NCBI GenBank assembly: GCA_934130595.1
Contig: CAKOYF010000001.1
Span: 1-64,000, forward strand
Direction of reading: 5' to 3'
Length of the DNA: 64,000 nt
Source: an uncultured Clostridia bacterium
GTDB taxonomy: Bacteria > Bacillota > Clostridia > TANB77 > CAG-465
Of the stretch, positions 16,489 to 25,060 are shown piece by piece. The first letter of the stretch is position 1. Each line of letters begins with the position of its first letter. The position numbers and the translations under genes are program-made. The notes under the pieces are model-generated. The model did not search any database. It was given only the letters and a program-made list of their open reading frames with translations, and was not told the DNA's origin.

Positions 16489-17364
16489 TTACATAGCTTT
16501 ATTAATTCCATCAGTAATTATTTCTGTCATTATATCAATAAGCTCATCTATGTCTTTAGGAGTAACTATATAGTTTTCCGTATCTAGCACATTAGCAATT
16601 TTATGATATCTTTCTCCTCTTTCATCACTTTCATTTTCTATTTTATTTAACGCTTCATTTGCTATAGTAGCCATATCTACAACCATAGGAACACCTAATG
16701 ATATTACTGTAGCTCCAGTACTTTTATTGTCTATTGATGTGTTTATTCCTGTTATGCCCGACCCAGGAGTTATACCAGTGTTACTTAGTTGAATTGATGC
16801 TCCTACTCTTTTTATTGATTTTGACATTAAGCTATCTATAGCTATTAAATAATGCGGTTTTACTATATCTGCTATTGATGATATTATTTCACTAGTTTGT
16901 ATTCCTGTGTTTCCCATAACTCCTGGACAGATTGCACTAACCTCACGAGTGTTAGAATCAATCACATTACTTGCAAATTTCAATATATGCCTTGTAACCT
17001 CTATTCCATTTACCACTTTAGATCCTAGTGCATCTGGTGTAACATATAGATTTCCAAGTCCTACAACCATAACAGAATTATTATCTTTTATTAGTTTTTT
17101 CAAATACTCTTCTAATTTTTCTATTATTTTTTCTCTATCATCGATGTATTTTACATCTTCCATCTCAAATGTAACATACGTTCCAATTTCTTTTTCTATA
17201 GCTCTAGAACCATTTTCATTTGTTACATTAACTTGCGTAATTTTAAACTCATCATACTTTTCTTCTAGAATTTCAATTCCATCAATATCGCTCATATTGT
17301 TTATTTCTTTATATTCGTCAACTCTTTCATCTGCCATATCTGTATTAAATTTTAATTTCTGCAT
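16489..17364 (-). CDS. gpr: Germination protease GPR
   Basis: A 291-residue A25-family aspartic-type protease that degrades small acid-soluble spore proteins at germination. It is made in the forespore as a zymogen that cleaves its own N-terminus; the FNTDMADER segment near residue 6 corresponds to the propeptide region. Conserved blocks visible are VMVVGLGNLYVTPDALG, GVMGNTGIQTSEII, and AIDSLMSKSIKRVGASIQLS followed by NTGITPGSG. Its ATG is placed directly after the T run of the holA terminator, and its ribosome binding site AAGAGGTG is part of that hairpin. A sigma-G-like promoter overlaps the hairpin. Confidence 0.95.
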   Translation of the reverse strand: MQKLKFNTDMADERVDEYKEINNMSDIDGIEILEEKYDEFKITQVNVTNENGSRAIEKEIGTYVTFEMEDVKYIDDREKIIEKLEEYLKKLIKDNNSVMVVGLGNLYVTPDALGSKVVNGIEVTRHILKFASNVIDSNTREVSAICPGVMGNTGIQTSEIISSIADIVKPHYLIAIDSLMSKSIKRVGASIQLSNTGITPGSGITGINTSIDNKSTGATVISLGVPMVVDMATIANEALNKIENESDERGERYHKIANVLDTENYIVTPKDIDELIDIMTEIITDGINKAM

Positions 17365-17410
17365 AAAAAAACACCTCTTATATACAATTATGTATTTTAA
17401 GAGGTATTTT
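17365..17410 (-). terminator. holA terminator containing the gpr ribosome binding site
   Basis: Minus-strand 13-bp stem (AAAATACCTCTTA with TAAGAGGTGTTTT, one G-T pair), an inner TACA/TGTA helix, then seven T residues ending at the gpr ATG. The 3' arm contains AAGAGGTG. Confidence 0.82.
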
Positions 17411-17415
17411 TATTC
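17386..17415 (-). promoter_or_regulatory. Candidate sigma-G promoter of gpr
   Basis: GAATA at 17411-17415, 18 bases, CATAATT at 17386-17392. Known sigma-G consensus is GHATR-18-CATNHTA; only the last base differs. Start would be near 17379, after the 5' arm of the holA terminator. Confidence 0.55.
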
Positions 17416-18323
17416 TATAACATGCAAATAATTTCTTTTAATCCTATTTCAAAATCCATTTCACCATTTTTGGTATCTTTATCATACTTGTCAAAAGCAT
17501 ATATTATATTTTTTAATTCATCTTCTGTATATTTTTGACTAGCATAAGATAACTTTTTAACAATAAAAGGAGCAATTCCTAGTACCTGTGCAATATTTTT
17601 TTCTCCACTTTCTGTTAATAGTTTTATCATATATAGTTGTTTTATTTGCTTATATAACATTATATATATTTTTATAATTGGTTCTTTTTGTTTTAACAAG
17701 AAATCCAATTGCTTTATAGCTTTATCTTTTCTTTTATTTATTATATCATCTAATACGTCAAATAACTTGGCATTAAGTGTTTTTGAGCAAACTTTATCTA
17801 TTATCTCTTTGTTAACATTTCCACCTGGTTGAACATATATTACAAGTTTTTGGAGTTCGTTTATATTATTATATTTGTCATTACCACATACATTTTGCAT
17901 GTATTGTGCATCATCATATGATATAGACACTTTATATTTTTTTAGTATATCAATAATAAATTGTGTCATCTGTCGTTCATCTAAATATTTATATTCAATA
18001 CATTCAGCAATTTTTGATAAAGTCTTATATTCAGATAATCTTTTATCTATTGTATCTTCAACAATAATAACTTTAACATCTTCATCTAAATCTTTGATTA
18101 GGTTAACATCAAATTTTAAATTTGTATTTTTTATTATTATTAATTTTTCACTTCCAAAAAATGTCACTCCTTGAACAACACTTTCAAGTTGGTCAATATT
18201 ATCTAAATTAATATAAAACAAATTAACACCAACTTCTAGATTACTAAACTCTTTTTTTATTTTTTCTATTTTTTGATTTATATCGTATTTTTCTTCTCCA
18301 TATAATAAATAAATATTGCTCAT
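17415..18323 (-). CDS. holA: DNA polymerase III delta subunit
   Basis: A 302-residue clamp-loader delta subunit that opens the beta clamp. The N-terminus IYLLYGEEKYDINQKIEKIK is the family start, and VVQGVTFFGSEKLIIIKN is the clamp-contacting region. The C-terminal helical collar (about 200-302) has LLKQKEPIIKIYIMLYKQIK. Sequence identity within this family is low, but length and domain order fit. It follows trmFO by six bases, and its end coincides with the -35 of the putative gpr promoter. A terminator follows directly, overlapping gpr. Confidence 0.88.
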   Translation of the reverse strand: MSNIYLLYGEEKYDINQKIEKIKKEFSNLEVGVNLFYINLDNIDQLESVVQGVTFFGSEKLIIIKNTNLKFDVNLIKDLDEDVKVIIVEDTIDKRLSEYKTLSKIAECIEYKYLDERQMTQFIIDILKKYKVSISYDDAQYMQNVCGNDKYNNINELQKLVIYVQPGGNVNKEIIDKVCSKTLNAKLFDVLDDIINKRKDKAIKQLDFLLKQKEPIIKIYIMLYKQIKQLYMIKLLTESGEKNIAQVLGIAPFIVKKLSYASQKYTEDELKNIIYAFDKYDKDTKNGEMDFEIGLKEIICML

Positions 18324-18329
18324 TATTTC

Positions 18330-19703
18330 TTACCTCAAGTTATCTATTTTCACTTTTTTTAATTCTTTTATGCTCTCTAATGCTATATTAGCCAAAGCTG
18401 TATATTTTTCTTTTTTATCTCTTATAGTTTTTTCCAGTGGCTTTAATATTCCAAAATTAGCATTCATTGGTTGAAAGTCTTTATTTTCTGTTGAAACATA
18501 TCCAGCAAGACTTCCAAGCATTGTATCTTCTGGAAATTCTATTGTTTTTCCATTTAATTTTGCTAAAATGCTGTATGCTACCATTAAGCCAGAAGCTGCA
18601 GATTCAACGTATCCTTCAACTCCTGAAATCTGTCCTGCAAAATATATGTCTGGTTCTTGTTTTAAACAGAAATTACTATCTAATAGTCTTCCACCATTTA
18701 TATATGTATTTTTATGCATTACACCATATCTTTCAAAAACTGCATTTTGAAGTCCTGGTATCATTGAAAATACTCTTTTTTGCTCTCCAAACTTTAAATT
18801 TGTTTGAAATCCAACAATATTAAATGATTGTCTTTCTTTATTTTCCATTCTAAGTTGAACATTTGCATAAGGTCTTCTACAAGTTCTAGGATCAGTAAAT
18901 CCTACTGGTTTTAATGGTCCAAATCTTAATGTATCTATTCCTCTTTTTGCCATTATTTCAATTGGCATACATCCTTCAAATATTTCTCTTTTTTCAAATT
19001 CGTGTAGATTTACCACTTCTGCGTTTACAAGTTCATTACAAAAACTTTCATACTCTTCTTTATTCATTGGAAGATTTAAATAATCTGCCTCTTTCATATT
19101 AGATATTCTCTCTAGCCATGCATACTCTTCTTCGTTTCTTGCTCTTTCTTGATCATATCTGTCTCCCCAGTATGCTATGCTCATATCTATTGAATCTCTA
19201 GAAATAATTGGAGCTGCTGCATCATAAAAATACAATTCATTATCTCCAAGCTTTACTTTCAAGCTATTCATGAGACTATTGTCTGTTAAAGGTCCTGTAG
19301 CTATTACTTTAATACCTTCTATGTCATCTATAGTTTCAACTTTTTTGTTTATAATATTTATATTTTCTGTATTTTTTATTTTTTCAGTAATGTAACTTGA
19401 AAAAATTTCTCTATCTACTGCTAGAGCCTGTCCTGCTGGGACTTTAGAATTGTATGCAGCTTCAATAAAAAGACTACCTAGTATTTCCATTTCTTTTTTT
19501 AATAATCCACAAGCATTTGTTAAAGCTTCTGATTTTAATGAATTACTACATACTAGTTCTGCAAAATCATCTGATTTATGTGCCGCACTTTTTTCATTTG
19601 GTTTCATCTCATATAAATTAACTTCTAATCCATTTTTAGCTAATATATATGCACATTCGCATCCTGCAAGTCCTGCTCCTATTACATTTACTTTATTTAT
19701 CAT
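18330..19703 (-). CDS. trmFO: Folate-dependent tRNA U54 methyltransferase TrmFO
   Basis: A 457-residue flavoprotein that makes ribothymidine at tRNA position 54 using methylenetetrahydrofolate. It shows the N-terminal FAD dinucleotide motif VIGAGLAGCECAYILA, then YEMKP and the family blocks ELVCSNSLKSEALTNACGLL and PAGQALAVDREIFS, and the C-terminal GQISGVEGYVESAASGL. I place the start at 19701-19703, preceded by GGAGA; an ATG five codons upstream has no ribosome binding site and lies only a few bases from the predicted transcript start. It probably heads a trmFO-holA unit, just past the topA terminator. Confidence 0.95.
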   Translation of the reverse strand: MINKVNVIGAGLAGCECAYILAKNGLEVNLYEMKPNEKSAAHKSDDFAELVCSNSLKSEALTNACGLLKKEMEILGSLFIEAAYNSKVPAGQALAVDREIFSSYITEKIKNTENINIINKKVETIDDIEGIKVIATGPLTDNSLMNSLKVKLGDNELYFYDAAAPIISRDSIDMSIAYWGDRYDQERARNEEEYAWLERISNMKEADYLNLPMNKEEYESFCNELVNAEVVNLHEFEKREIFEGCMPIEIMAKRGIDTLRFGPLKPVGFTDPRTCRRPYANVQLRMENKERQSFNIVGFQTNLKFGEQKRVFSMIPGLQNAVFERYGVMHKNTYINGGRLLDSNFCLKQEPDIYFAGQISGVEGYVESAASGLMVAYSILAKLNGKTIEFPEDTMLGSLAGYVSTENKDFQPMNANFGILKPLEKTIRDKKEKYTALANIALESIKELKKVKIDNLR

Positions 19704-19726
19704 TTTTCTTTTCTCCATTCGTATTT

Positions 19727-19755
19727 ATTATATTATACAAGTACCATTTTTGCAA
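19727..19755 (-). promoter_or_regulatory. Sigma-A promoter of trmFO-holA
   Basis: TTGCAA at 19750-19755, 17 bases, TATAAT at 19727-19732, placed between the topA terminator and trmFO. Confidence 0.7.
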
Positions 19756-19756
19756 G

Positions 19757-19780
19757 AAAAAACAGAGAGTTACCTCTCTG
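19757..19780 (-). terminator. Intrinsic terminator of topA
   Basis: Stem CAGAGAG / CTCTCTG with a GTAA-type loop and six T residues, a few bases past the topA stop. Confidence 0.9.
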
Positions 19781-19787
19781 CTTAATA

Positions 19788-21755
19788 CTATTTTTTCTTT
19801 GGTTTTGTCCATGATATGTAATGACATTTACTATCTTCACTGTTAGTATTATTTTCGCATACATAAAAAGGTCTTCTTGTTTTTGTATGTTTTATTAATA
19901 CTTTACCTCCACAGTCCGGACAAGGTACATCTATTGTTTCATTATATGGTTTTATGTTTTGGCATTCTGGATATCCAGGACATGCAAGGAACTTTCCGAA
20001 TCTTCCTTGTTTTATTACCATCTTTCTTCCACATTTTTCACATACAACATCTGTTTCTTGTTCTGGTACTTTTACCTTTTCAATTTTATCTTGTACTTCT
20101 AATAGATTTTTATTAAATGGCTCATAGAAGTTTCTTAGCATCTCTACGTAGTTTTGTTTTGACTCTGCTACTTTATCTAATTTATTTTCCATGTCTGCTG
20201 TAAATTTAACATCTACTATATCTTTGAAATTATCTTCTAGTAGTTTGTTTACAACTTCACCTAAATCTGTAGGTTTTAAATATCTACCTTCTTTTTCTAT
20301 GTATAGTCTTTCTTCAATAGTAGATATAGTTGGAGCATATGTACTTGGTCTACCAACACCTTTTTCTTCCATAGCTTTTACTAAACTTGCTTCTGTATAT
20401 CTTGCTGGAGGTTCTGTTGTCTTCTTATCTGCTTTTAATTCTTTTTGCTCTAATATATCTCCAATTTCAAATTCTGGTAAAACACGTTCTTCGTCATCAT
20501 CGTCTTCTTCATTTTCTGTTCTAGATTTATTTTTATCGTCTTTTCCTTCAATATATAATTTCATAAATCCATCGAATTTTATTGTACTTCCATTTATATG
20601 GAAAATATAATCTTCTACGTCTACTTTTATTCTAGTAGTATCATATACAGCAACAGACATTTGAGAAGCTAAAAATCTATTTAATATTAAGTTATATAAT
20701 TTTTCTTCATCTCTTCCAAGTTCTGGTTCAACATCTAAATGAGATGGTCTGATAGCTTCGTGAGCATCTTGAGCATTTTCTTTTGCTTTAAATTCTCTAT
20801 TTAAATAATAATTTTTTCCAAATTTATCTGTTATGTATTCTTTTGCCATCTTTTTAGCATCGTCAGACAATCTAGTTGAGTCTGTTCTCATATAAGTAAT
20901 ATAACCTGCTTCATATAGCTTTTGTGCAACCATCATTGTTTTCTTAACACCAAAGCCTAATTTTCTAGAAGCTTCTTGTTGTAAAGAAGATGTTGTAAAT
21001 GGTGCAGGTGGATTTTTTCTTCTCTCACTCTTTTTTATATCTATAACTTTGTATTGCTTATTATCTATTTTTTTAATAATAGAATCAACTTGTGCTTTAT
21101 CTTTTAAATCAATTCTACCATTTTTATCTCCATAGAACTTAGCTAAAATTACATCATTTTCTTTTTGTAATTTAGCATACATTAAAAAGTATTCTTCTGG
21201 TTTAAAATTTCTTATTTCTCTTTCACGATCTACAATTATTTTTAAGGCAACAGATTGTACTCTTCCAGCACTAGTTCCTTTTTTTACTTTTTTCCATAAT
21301 AATGGGGATAACTTATATCCAACAATTCTATCTAATATTCTTCTTGCTTGCTGAGCATCAACTAAAGCTTGATTTACTGTTCTTGGCTTTTCAACAGCTT
21401 TTTTTACAGCATTTTTAGTTATCTCATTAAACTCAATTCTACATTTTTCATTATCATCAATATTTAATAGATTTTTTAAATGCCATGCAATGGCTTCTCC
21501 CTCTCTATCAGGGTCGGTTGCTAGATATACAACATCTTTTCCTTTTGCGTGGTCTTTTATTTCTTTTATTATTCCAGCTTTTCCTTTCATAGTTTTATAC
21601 TCTGGTTTAAAATCATTATCTACATCTACAGCAAGTTTACTAGAAGGTAAATCTACAACATGCCCTTGAGAAGCAATAACTTCATAATCTCCTCCTAAGT
21701 ATTTTTTTATAGTCTTAGCTTTTGAAGGAGATTCCACTATAACTAATTTTGCCAT
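19788..21755 (-). CDS. topA: DNA topoisomerase I
   Basis: A 655-residue type IA topoisomerase that relaxes negative supercoils. The Toprim domain starts MAKLVIVESPSKAKTIKKYLG and has TDPDREGEAIAWHL. The active-site Tyr is in GYITYMRTDSTRL. PPARYTEASLVKAMEEKGVG and GRPSTYAPTI are further family blocks. Two C-terminal zinc ribbons follow: CEKCGRKM with CPGYPEC, and CPDCGG with CENNTNSEDSKC. The middle has an acidic insertion (NEEDDDDEER). In Firmicutes topA and trmFO are often neighbours, as here. It carries its own terminator, and trmFO restarts from a separate promoter. Confidence 0.97.
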   Translation of the reverse strand: MAKLVIVESPSKAKTIKKYLGGDYEVIASQGHVVDLPSSKLAVDVDNDFKPEYKTMKGKAGIIKEIKDHAKGKDVVYLATDPDREGEAIAWHLKNLLNIDDNEKCRIEFNEITKNAVKKAVEKPRTVNQALVDAQQARRILDRIVGYKLSPLLWKKVKKGTSAGRVQSVALKIIVDREREIRNFKPEEYFLMYAKLQKENDVILAKFYGDKNGRIDLKDKAQVDSIIKKIDNKQYKVIDIKKSERRKNPPAPFTTSSLQQEASRKLGFGVKKTMMVAQKLYEAGYITYMRTDSTRLSDDAKKMAKEYITDKFGKNYYLNREFKAKENAQDAHEAIRPSHLDVEPELGRDEEKLYNLILNRFLASQMSVAVYDTTRIKVDVEDYIFHINGSTIKFDGFMKLYIEGKDDKNKSRTENEEDDDDEERVLPEFEIGDILEQKELKADKKTTEPPARYTEASLVKAMEEKGVGRPSTYAPTISTIEERLYIEKEGRYLKPTDLGEVVNKLLEDNFKDIVDVKFTADMENKLDKVAESKQNYVEMLRNFYEPFNKNLLEVQDKIEKVKVPEQETDVVCEKCGRKMVIKQGRFGKFLACPGYPECQNIKPYNETIDVPCPDCGGKVLIKHTKTRRPFYVCENNTNSEDSKCHYISWTKPKKK

Positions 21756-21811
21756 TTTACTTCCTACCCTTTCATACGATTTTAGATTATATCACAAATA
21801 AAATATTCAAA

Positions 21812-22966
21812 TCAATCCCTATACAAAATATTTAATAAATTTGCTAAGCACCTAGTAGCAAGTTTTGCTTCATCTAAAGTATTTCCAGATGCTCCAACTT
21901 CTACTAAAAACGAATTTTCTTTTATATCCTGATTATATATTGAATTTCTAATAATCATCGGCCTAAATAATCCTGGATAAATTTTATTTGCTAAAATTTG
22001 TATTTCTAATGCAAGCTTTAAATTCTGTTCATAGTATGGATTATATCCATCTGAATATCCAATCCCCATAACCAACATTAAAGATGCTACATTATATCCA
22101 CTAAGCTCTGCTTTGGGTGCAAAATCTAAATCTTCTATTGCATCTCTATGTACATCTATACTAATAGCAACCTCTGGATTTTGCAAAACTATACTTTCAA
22201 AAGTTCTTCTTGAATTTGTATAAGCACTATTATATTCACCATAATCATGTGGTGTCAAGCTACATATTGTATTTATACCTTTTTTATTTAAATTAGACGC
22301 AAAAATACTTGCTACTGAAAGCATATTATATTGCCCATCAGTAGTACGCCTAGGACTTGTATACTCAAAGCTATACATTTGACTATTAGCATACGACTCA
22401 GATGTATGCGTTGTATACATGAAAACAGTATCACTTTTTCTTAAAAATTCCTTGTTTTCACTATTTAATATTTTTGCAAAATCTATATTTCTATTTGTAG
22501 AATAATTAGTTATATCTACACCACATACTTTTAATTTTTGATAGTTATTTGTTTCTGCTACCACCTGAATATCTTTTGAATCTATAGTATTAAAAACTGT
22601 AGTGTCACTACAATTGCTTGCAATCATGTCCATTGCAATCTCTTCTTGTGTGCTATCATCTTCTTTGGGACTATTTTCTTCTTTTTGAGTAAACACATAA
22701 TTTTTAGTATCTGCCATAGCATTTAATGCAATTATATTTTCTTTTGAAATTTCAATATTTTCTATTTTAGATATATTGCTAGTAAAACACAATAACTCAT
22801 TACAGTTTATTACCATTAAACATGCAACAAATAATATTAATACTATTTCATACTTTTTAATACTTATACTATCTTTACTATTTATGTAGCTATACTTATC
22901 TACATACTTGTTTATTTTTTTTTCTTTTCTTCTTTTTAGCTTAAAAAAAGCAACCGTAAATTTCAT
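21812..22966 (-). CDS. spoIIP: Stage II sporulation protein P (SpoIIP amidase/endopeptidase)
   Basis: A 384-residue membrane-anchored peptidoglycan hydrolase. With SpoIID and SpoIIM it drives septal thinning and engulfment. A basic cytoplasmic N-terminus precedes one membrane segment (about 42-60). A linker leads to the catalytic domain (about 175-384), with the family motifs FMYTTHTSESY, TPHDYGEYNSAYTNSR, SIDVHRDAI and FLVEVGASGNTLDEA. His and Glu residues in these motifs are the expected zinc and catalytic positions. The ribosome binding site and ATG lie in the loop of a hairpin whose T run falls in codons 6-8, apparently the terminator of the upstream DivIVA-like gene. Confidence 0.93.
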   Translation of the reverse strand: MKFTVAFFKLKRRKEKKINKYVDKYSYINSKDSISIKKYEIVLILFVACLMVINCNELLCFTSNISKIENIEISKENIIALNAMADTKNYVFTQKEENSPKEDDSTQEEIAMDMIASNCSDTTVFNTIDSKDIQVVAETNNYQKLKVCGVDITNYSTNRNIDFAKILNSENKEFLRKSDTVFMYTTHTSESYANSQMYSFEYTSPRRTTDGQYNMLSVASIFASNLNKKGINTICSLTPHDYGEYNSAYTNSRRTFESIVLQNPEVAISIDVHRDAIEDLDFAPKAELSGYNVASLMLVMGIGYSDGYNPYYEQNLKLALEIQILANKIYPGLFRPMIIRNSIYNQDIKENSFLVEVGASGNTLDEAKLATRCLANLLNILYRD

Positions 22967-23005
22967 AAAACATATCTCCTATGTTCTATTCTATTACGGT
23001 TACTT
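22943..23005 (-). terminator. Hairpin-plus-T-run overlapping the spoIIP start
   Basis: Twelve-bp outer stem (AAGTAACCGTAA with TTTACGGTTGCTT, one G-T pair), then seven T residues at 22943-22949. A six-bp inner helix AACATA/TATGTT places GGAGA of spoIIP in its loop. The loop is long for a terminator, so efficiency is uncertain. Confidence 0.55.
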
Positions 23006-23016
23006 AAATATAATTA

Positions 23017-23436
23017 CTAATCTAATAAATTATTAATTTCTTGACTATATTTATCTAATAGCCCTACTGTTTTCTCTTTTAAATCTATAACTTCTCTTTT
23101 CATATCTAAAAGTTTTTCTTTTTCCATTTCAATTAAATGTTCTATTCTATCTTTTTCTTGAATAGCTTCACTTCTTGAATTTTCTATAATCTTTTTAGCC
23201 TGATCTTCCGCAGTTATTAGAGCACTAGCAACTTTTTCTTGTTTTGCGATATAGTCTGTTTCATATTTTTCTAGTTTTCTTTTAACTAAAGAAAGCTCAT
23301 TTGCTACTCTATTAGCATCTGAACGTTCAGCTTGTAATTTACTCTCATAGTCTGCCTTTAAAGCTTTAACATATTCTTCTACTTCTTTTTTATCATAACC
23401 GAACATTTCAGTTCCAAACTTCTTCTCGTTTTCCAT
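23017..23436 (-). CDS. DivIVA-domain coiled-coil protein
   Basis: A 139-residue protein with a short DivIVA-type N-terminus (GTEMFGYDKKEVEEYVKALK) and a continuous coiled coil to the end. Such proteins sense membrane curvature or scaffold division and pole proteins. The conserved FGY...EV pattern supports the family, but whether it is a true DivIVA, GpsB or another relative cannot be settled. The start at 23434-23436 has GGGGG seven bases upstream. An upstream in-frame extension of 37 codons is Asn/Lys/Phe/Ile-rich, spans the promoter and is rejected. It is divergent from spoVAC, and its terminator appears to overlap spoIIP. Confidence 0.82.
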   Translation of the reverse strand: MENEKKFGTEMFGYDKKEVEEYVKALKADYESKLQAERSDANRVANELSLVKRKLEKYETDYIAKQEKVASALITAEDQAKKIIENSRSEAIQEKDRIEHLIEMEKEKLLDMKREVIDLKEKTVGLLDKYSQEINNLLD

Positions 23437-23469
23437 ATTACTACCCCCAAAGCTCCAATATATAGAAAC

Positions 23470-23498
23470 ATTATACCAAATTATTTTTTTGTTTTCAA
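23470..23498 (-). promoter_or_regulatory. Sigma-A promoter of the DivIVA-like gene
   Basis: TTGAAA at 23493-23498, 17 bases, TATAAT at 23470-23475. Confidence 0.8.
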
Positions 23499-23570
23499 TA
23501 TTTTTTAAAAAATATAAATAAAAATTATATTTAAAATTTTTTTGCAAATATTATTACTGGTGATTAATTT

Positions 23571-24029
23571 ATGAATACAAATTTAAATATATCAAACAGT
23601 GAATATAATGATTTAATTTCTCAAAAAGCACAAAAAAGTCCAATATTAAAGAATATTTTCTTTGCATTTATAATTGGTGGACTTATTTGTTCACTTGGAC
23701 AATTTATCTTTGATACTTCAATAAATATGGGTATTAGCAAAGATGACGCATCAACTGTAACAAGTATATGCCTAATTTTACTTGGAGCATTTTTAACTGC
23801 TGTTAACCTTTATTCAAGACTTGGTAAAATAGCAGGCGCTGGTTCAACTATTCCAATTACAGGATTTTCTAATTCTATTGTTGCACCTGCTATAGAGTTT
23901 AAAAGTGAAGGTTATATTTTAGGAATAGGAGCAAATATGTTTAAAGTTGCAGGTCCTGTTCTAGTTTATGGTACAACAACTGCTGTTATACTTGGATTTA
24001 TATATTACATATTTAATTATATTTTTTAG
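23571..24029 (+). CDS. spoVAC: Stage V sporulation protein AC
   Basis: A 152-residue membrane protein with four to five hydrophobic segments. It is part of the SpoVA channel that moves dipicolinic acid into the forespore and out on germination. Family blocks are IIGGLICSLGQ, GAGSTIPITGFSNSI and GIGANMFKVAGPVLVYG. GGTGAT lies upstream of the ATG. It is the first gene of spoVAC-spoVAD-spoVAE. A weak sigma-G-like match (TTATA at 23525-23529, 17 bases, AATATTA at 23547-23553) lies upstream; known spoVA operons are sigma-G dependent. Confidence 0.96.
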   Translation: MNTNLNISNSEYNDLISQKAQKSPILKNIFFAFIIGGLICSLGQFIFDTSINMGISKDDASTVTSICLILLGAFLTAVNLYSRLGKIAGAGSTIPITGFSNSIVAPAIEFKSEGYILGIGANMFKVAGPVLVYGTTTAVILGFIYYIFNYIF

Positions 24030-24038
24030 GAGGTTTTT

Positions 24039-25055
24039 ATGAAAGTAGGAAATCAAACATTTAAAATAGAATCTAAGCCTTGTATTTTTGCAACATCTAG
24101 TATCGTTGGTCCAAAAGAAATGCAAGGACCATATGCTAACTTTTTTGATTTACATGTTAAAGATGTTTTTTTTGACGAAAAGACCTTTGAAAAAGCAGAA
24201 AGTAAAATGTTAGAAAGCTGTATAAATAATCTTTTTGTAAAAGCTGGTATTACTGAACATGATATTGATGTTATATTTTCTGGAGATCTTTTAAACCAAT
24301 GTATATCTTCTGGATTTGCCATTAGATCTTTTGATACTCCATTTTTAGGATTATATGGTGCGTGCTCTACTTTTTGTGAAGGATTACTTTTATCTTCACT
24401 TCTTCATGAAACAAATTGTGTAAGCCAAGTAGTCGCCTCTGCTTCTTCACATTTTTGTAGTGCTGAAAGACAATTTAGGCTTCCACTAGAACACGGAAAT
24501 CAAAAAAGTACTACTGCGCAAGCAACAGTTACTGCTAGTGGTGCTGCACTAGTAACTAAACGCTCTATAGCAGATAATGGCATTCATATAACTTATGTTA
24601 CTCCCGGAAAAATTATAGACTTAGGAGTAAAAGATGCAGCAAATATGGGAGCAGCTATGGCACCTGCTGCTTTTAGCACAATAAGTAACCACTTAACAGA
24701 TACTGGTAGAGATATAGACTATTATGATGCAATAATAACTGGTGACTTAGGAACACATGGTAGTGATATGCTAGTAGAATTGTTTAAAAAAGAAGGAATT
24801 GATATTTCTAAAAAACATAAGGATTGCGGTGTATTAATTTATGATGAAAATAAGCAAGATGTAAATTGTGGTGGCAGTGGATGTGGCTGTATTGCCAGTA
24901 TGTTTTCTTCATATTTCTTTAATGAATTAAAGGCAAAAAATTTAAACAAAATACTACTAGTAGCAACTGGTGCTCTTATGAGTCCTTTATCTTCTTCTCA
25001 GGGAGAATCTATTCCAGGTATTGCACATGCAATTGCTATAGAAAACGAGGTGTAG
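24039..25055 (+). CDS. spoVAD: Stage V sporulation protein AD
   Basis: A 338-residue thiolase-fold protein that, in the known system, binds dipicolinic acid directly and works with SpoVAC and the SpoVAE protein. Recognisable blocks are FDTPFLGLYGACSTFCEGL (with the thiolase-position Cys), ASSHFCSAERQFR, YYDAIITGDLG and GGSGCGCIASMF. AGGAGG precedes the ATG, nine bases after spoVAC ends. The gene is full length with no disrupted motif. It should be expressed in the forespore. Confidence 0.97.
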   Translation: MKVGNQTFKIESKPCIFATSSIVGPKEMQGPYANFFDLHVKDVFFDEKTFEKAESKMLESCINNLFVKAGITEHDIDVIFSGDLLNQCISSGFAIRSFDTPFLGLYGACSTFCEGLLLSSLLHETNCVSQVVASASSHFCSAERQFRLPLEHGNQKSTTAQATVTASGAALVTKRSIADNGIHITYVTPGKIIDLGVKDAANMGAAMAPAAFSTISNHLTDTGRDIDYYDAIITGDLGTHGSDMLVELFKKEGIDISKKHKDCGVLIYDENKQDVNCGGSGCGCIASMFSSYFFNELKAKNLNKILLVATGALMSPLSSSQGESIPGIAHAIAIENEV

Positions 25056-25060
25056 AAAAA

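Noticed and set aside
17418..17424. CATGTTA as the sigma-G -10 for gpr
   Set aside because: No GHATR-like -35 lies 17-18 bases upstream; the GAATA-18-CATAATT pair at 17386-17415 is a better match.
16907..17431. 174-codon plus-strand open frame
   Set aside because: Antisense to gpr and the holA end; composition is that of an AT-rich antisense frame.
22974..22983. GGAGATATGT as a sigma-F -10 of spoIIP
   Set aside because: It would start transcription at or after the start codon and remove the ribosome binding site.
23437..23547. 37-codon extension of the DivIVA-like protein
   Set aside because: It spans the TTGAAA/TATAAT promoter and has no family-like sequence; a good ribosome binding site precedes the ATG at 23436.
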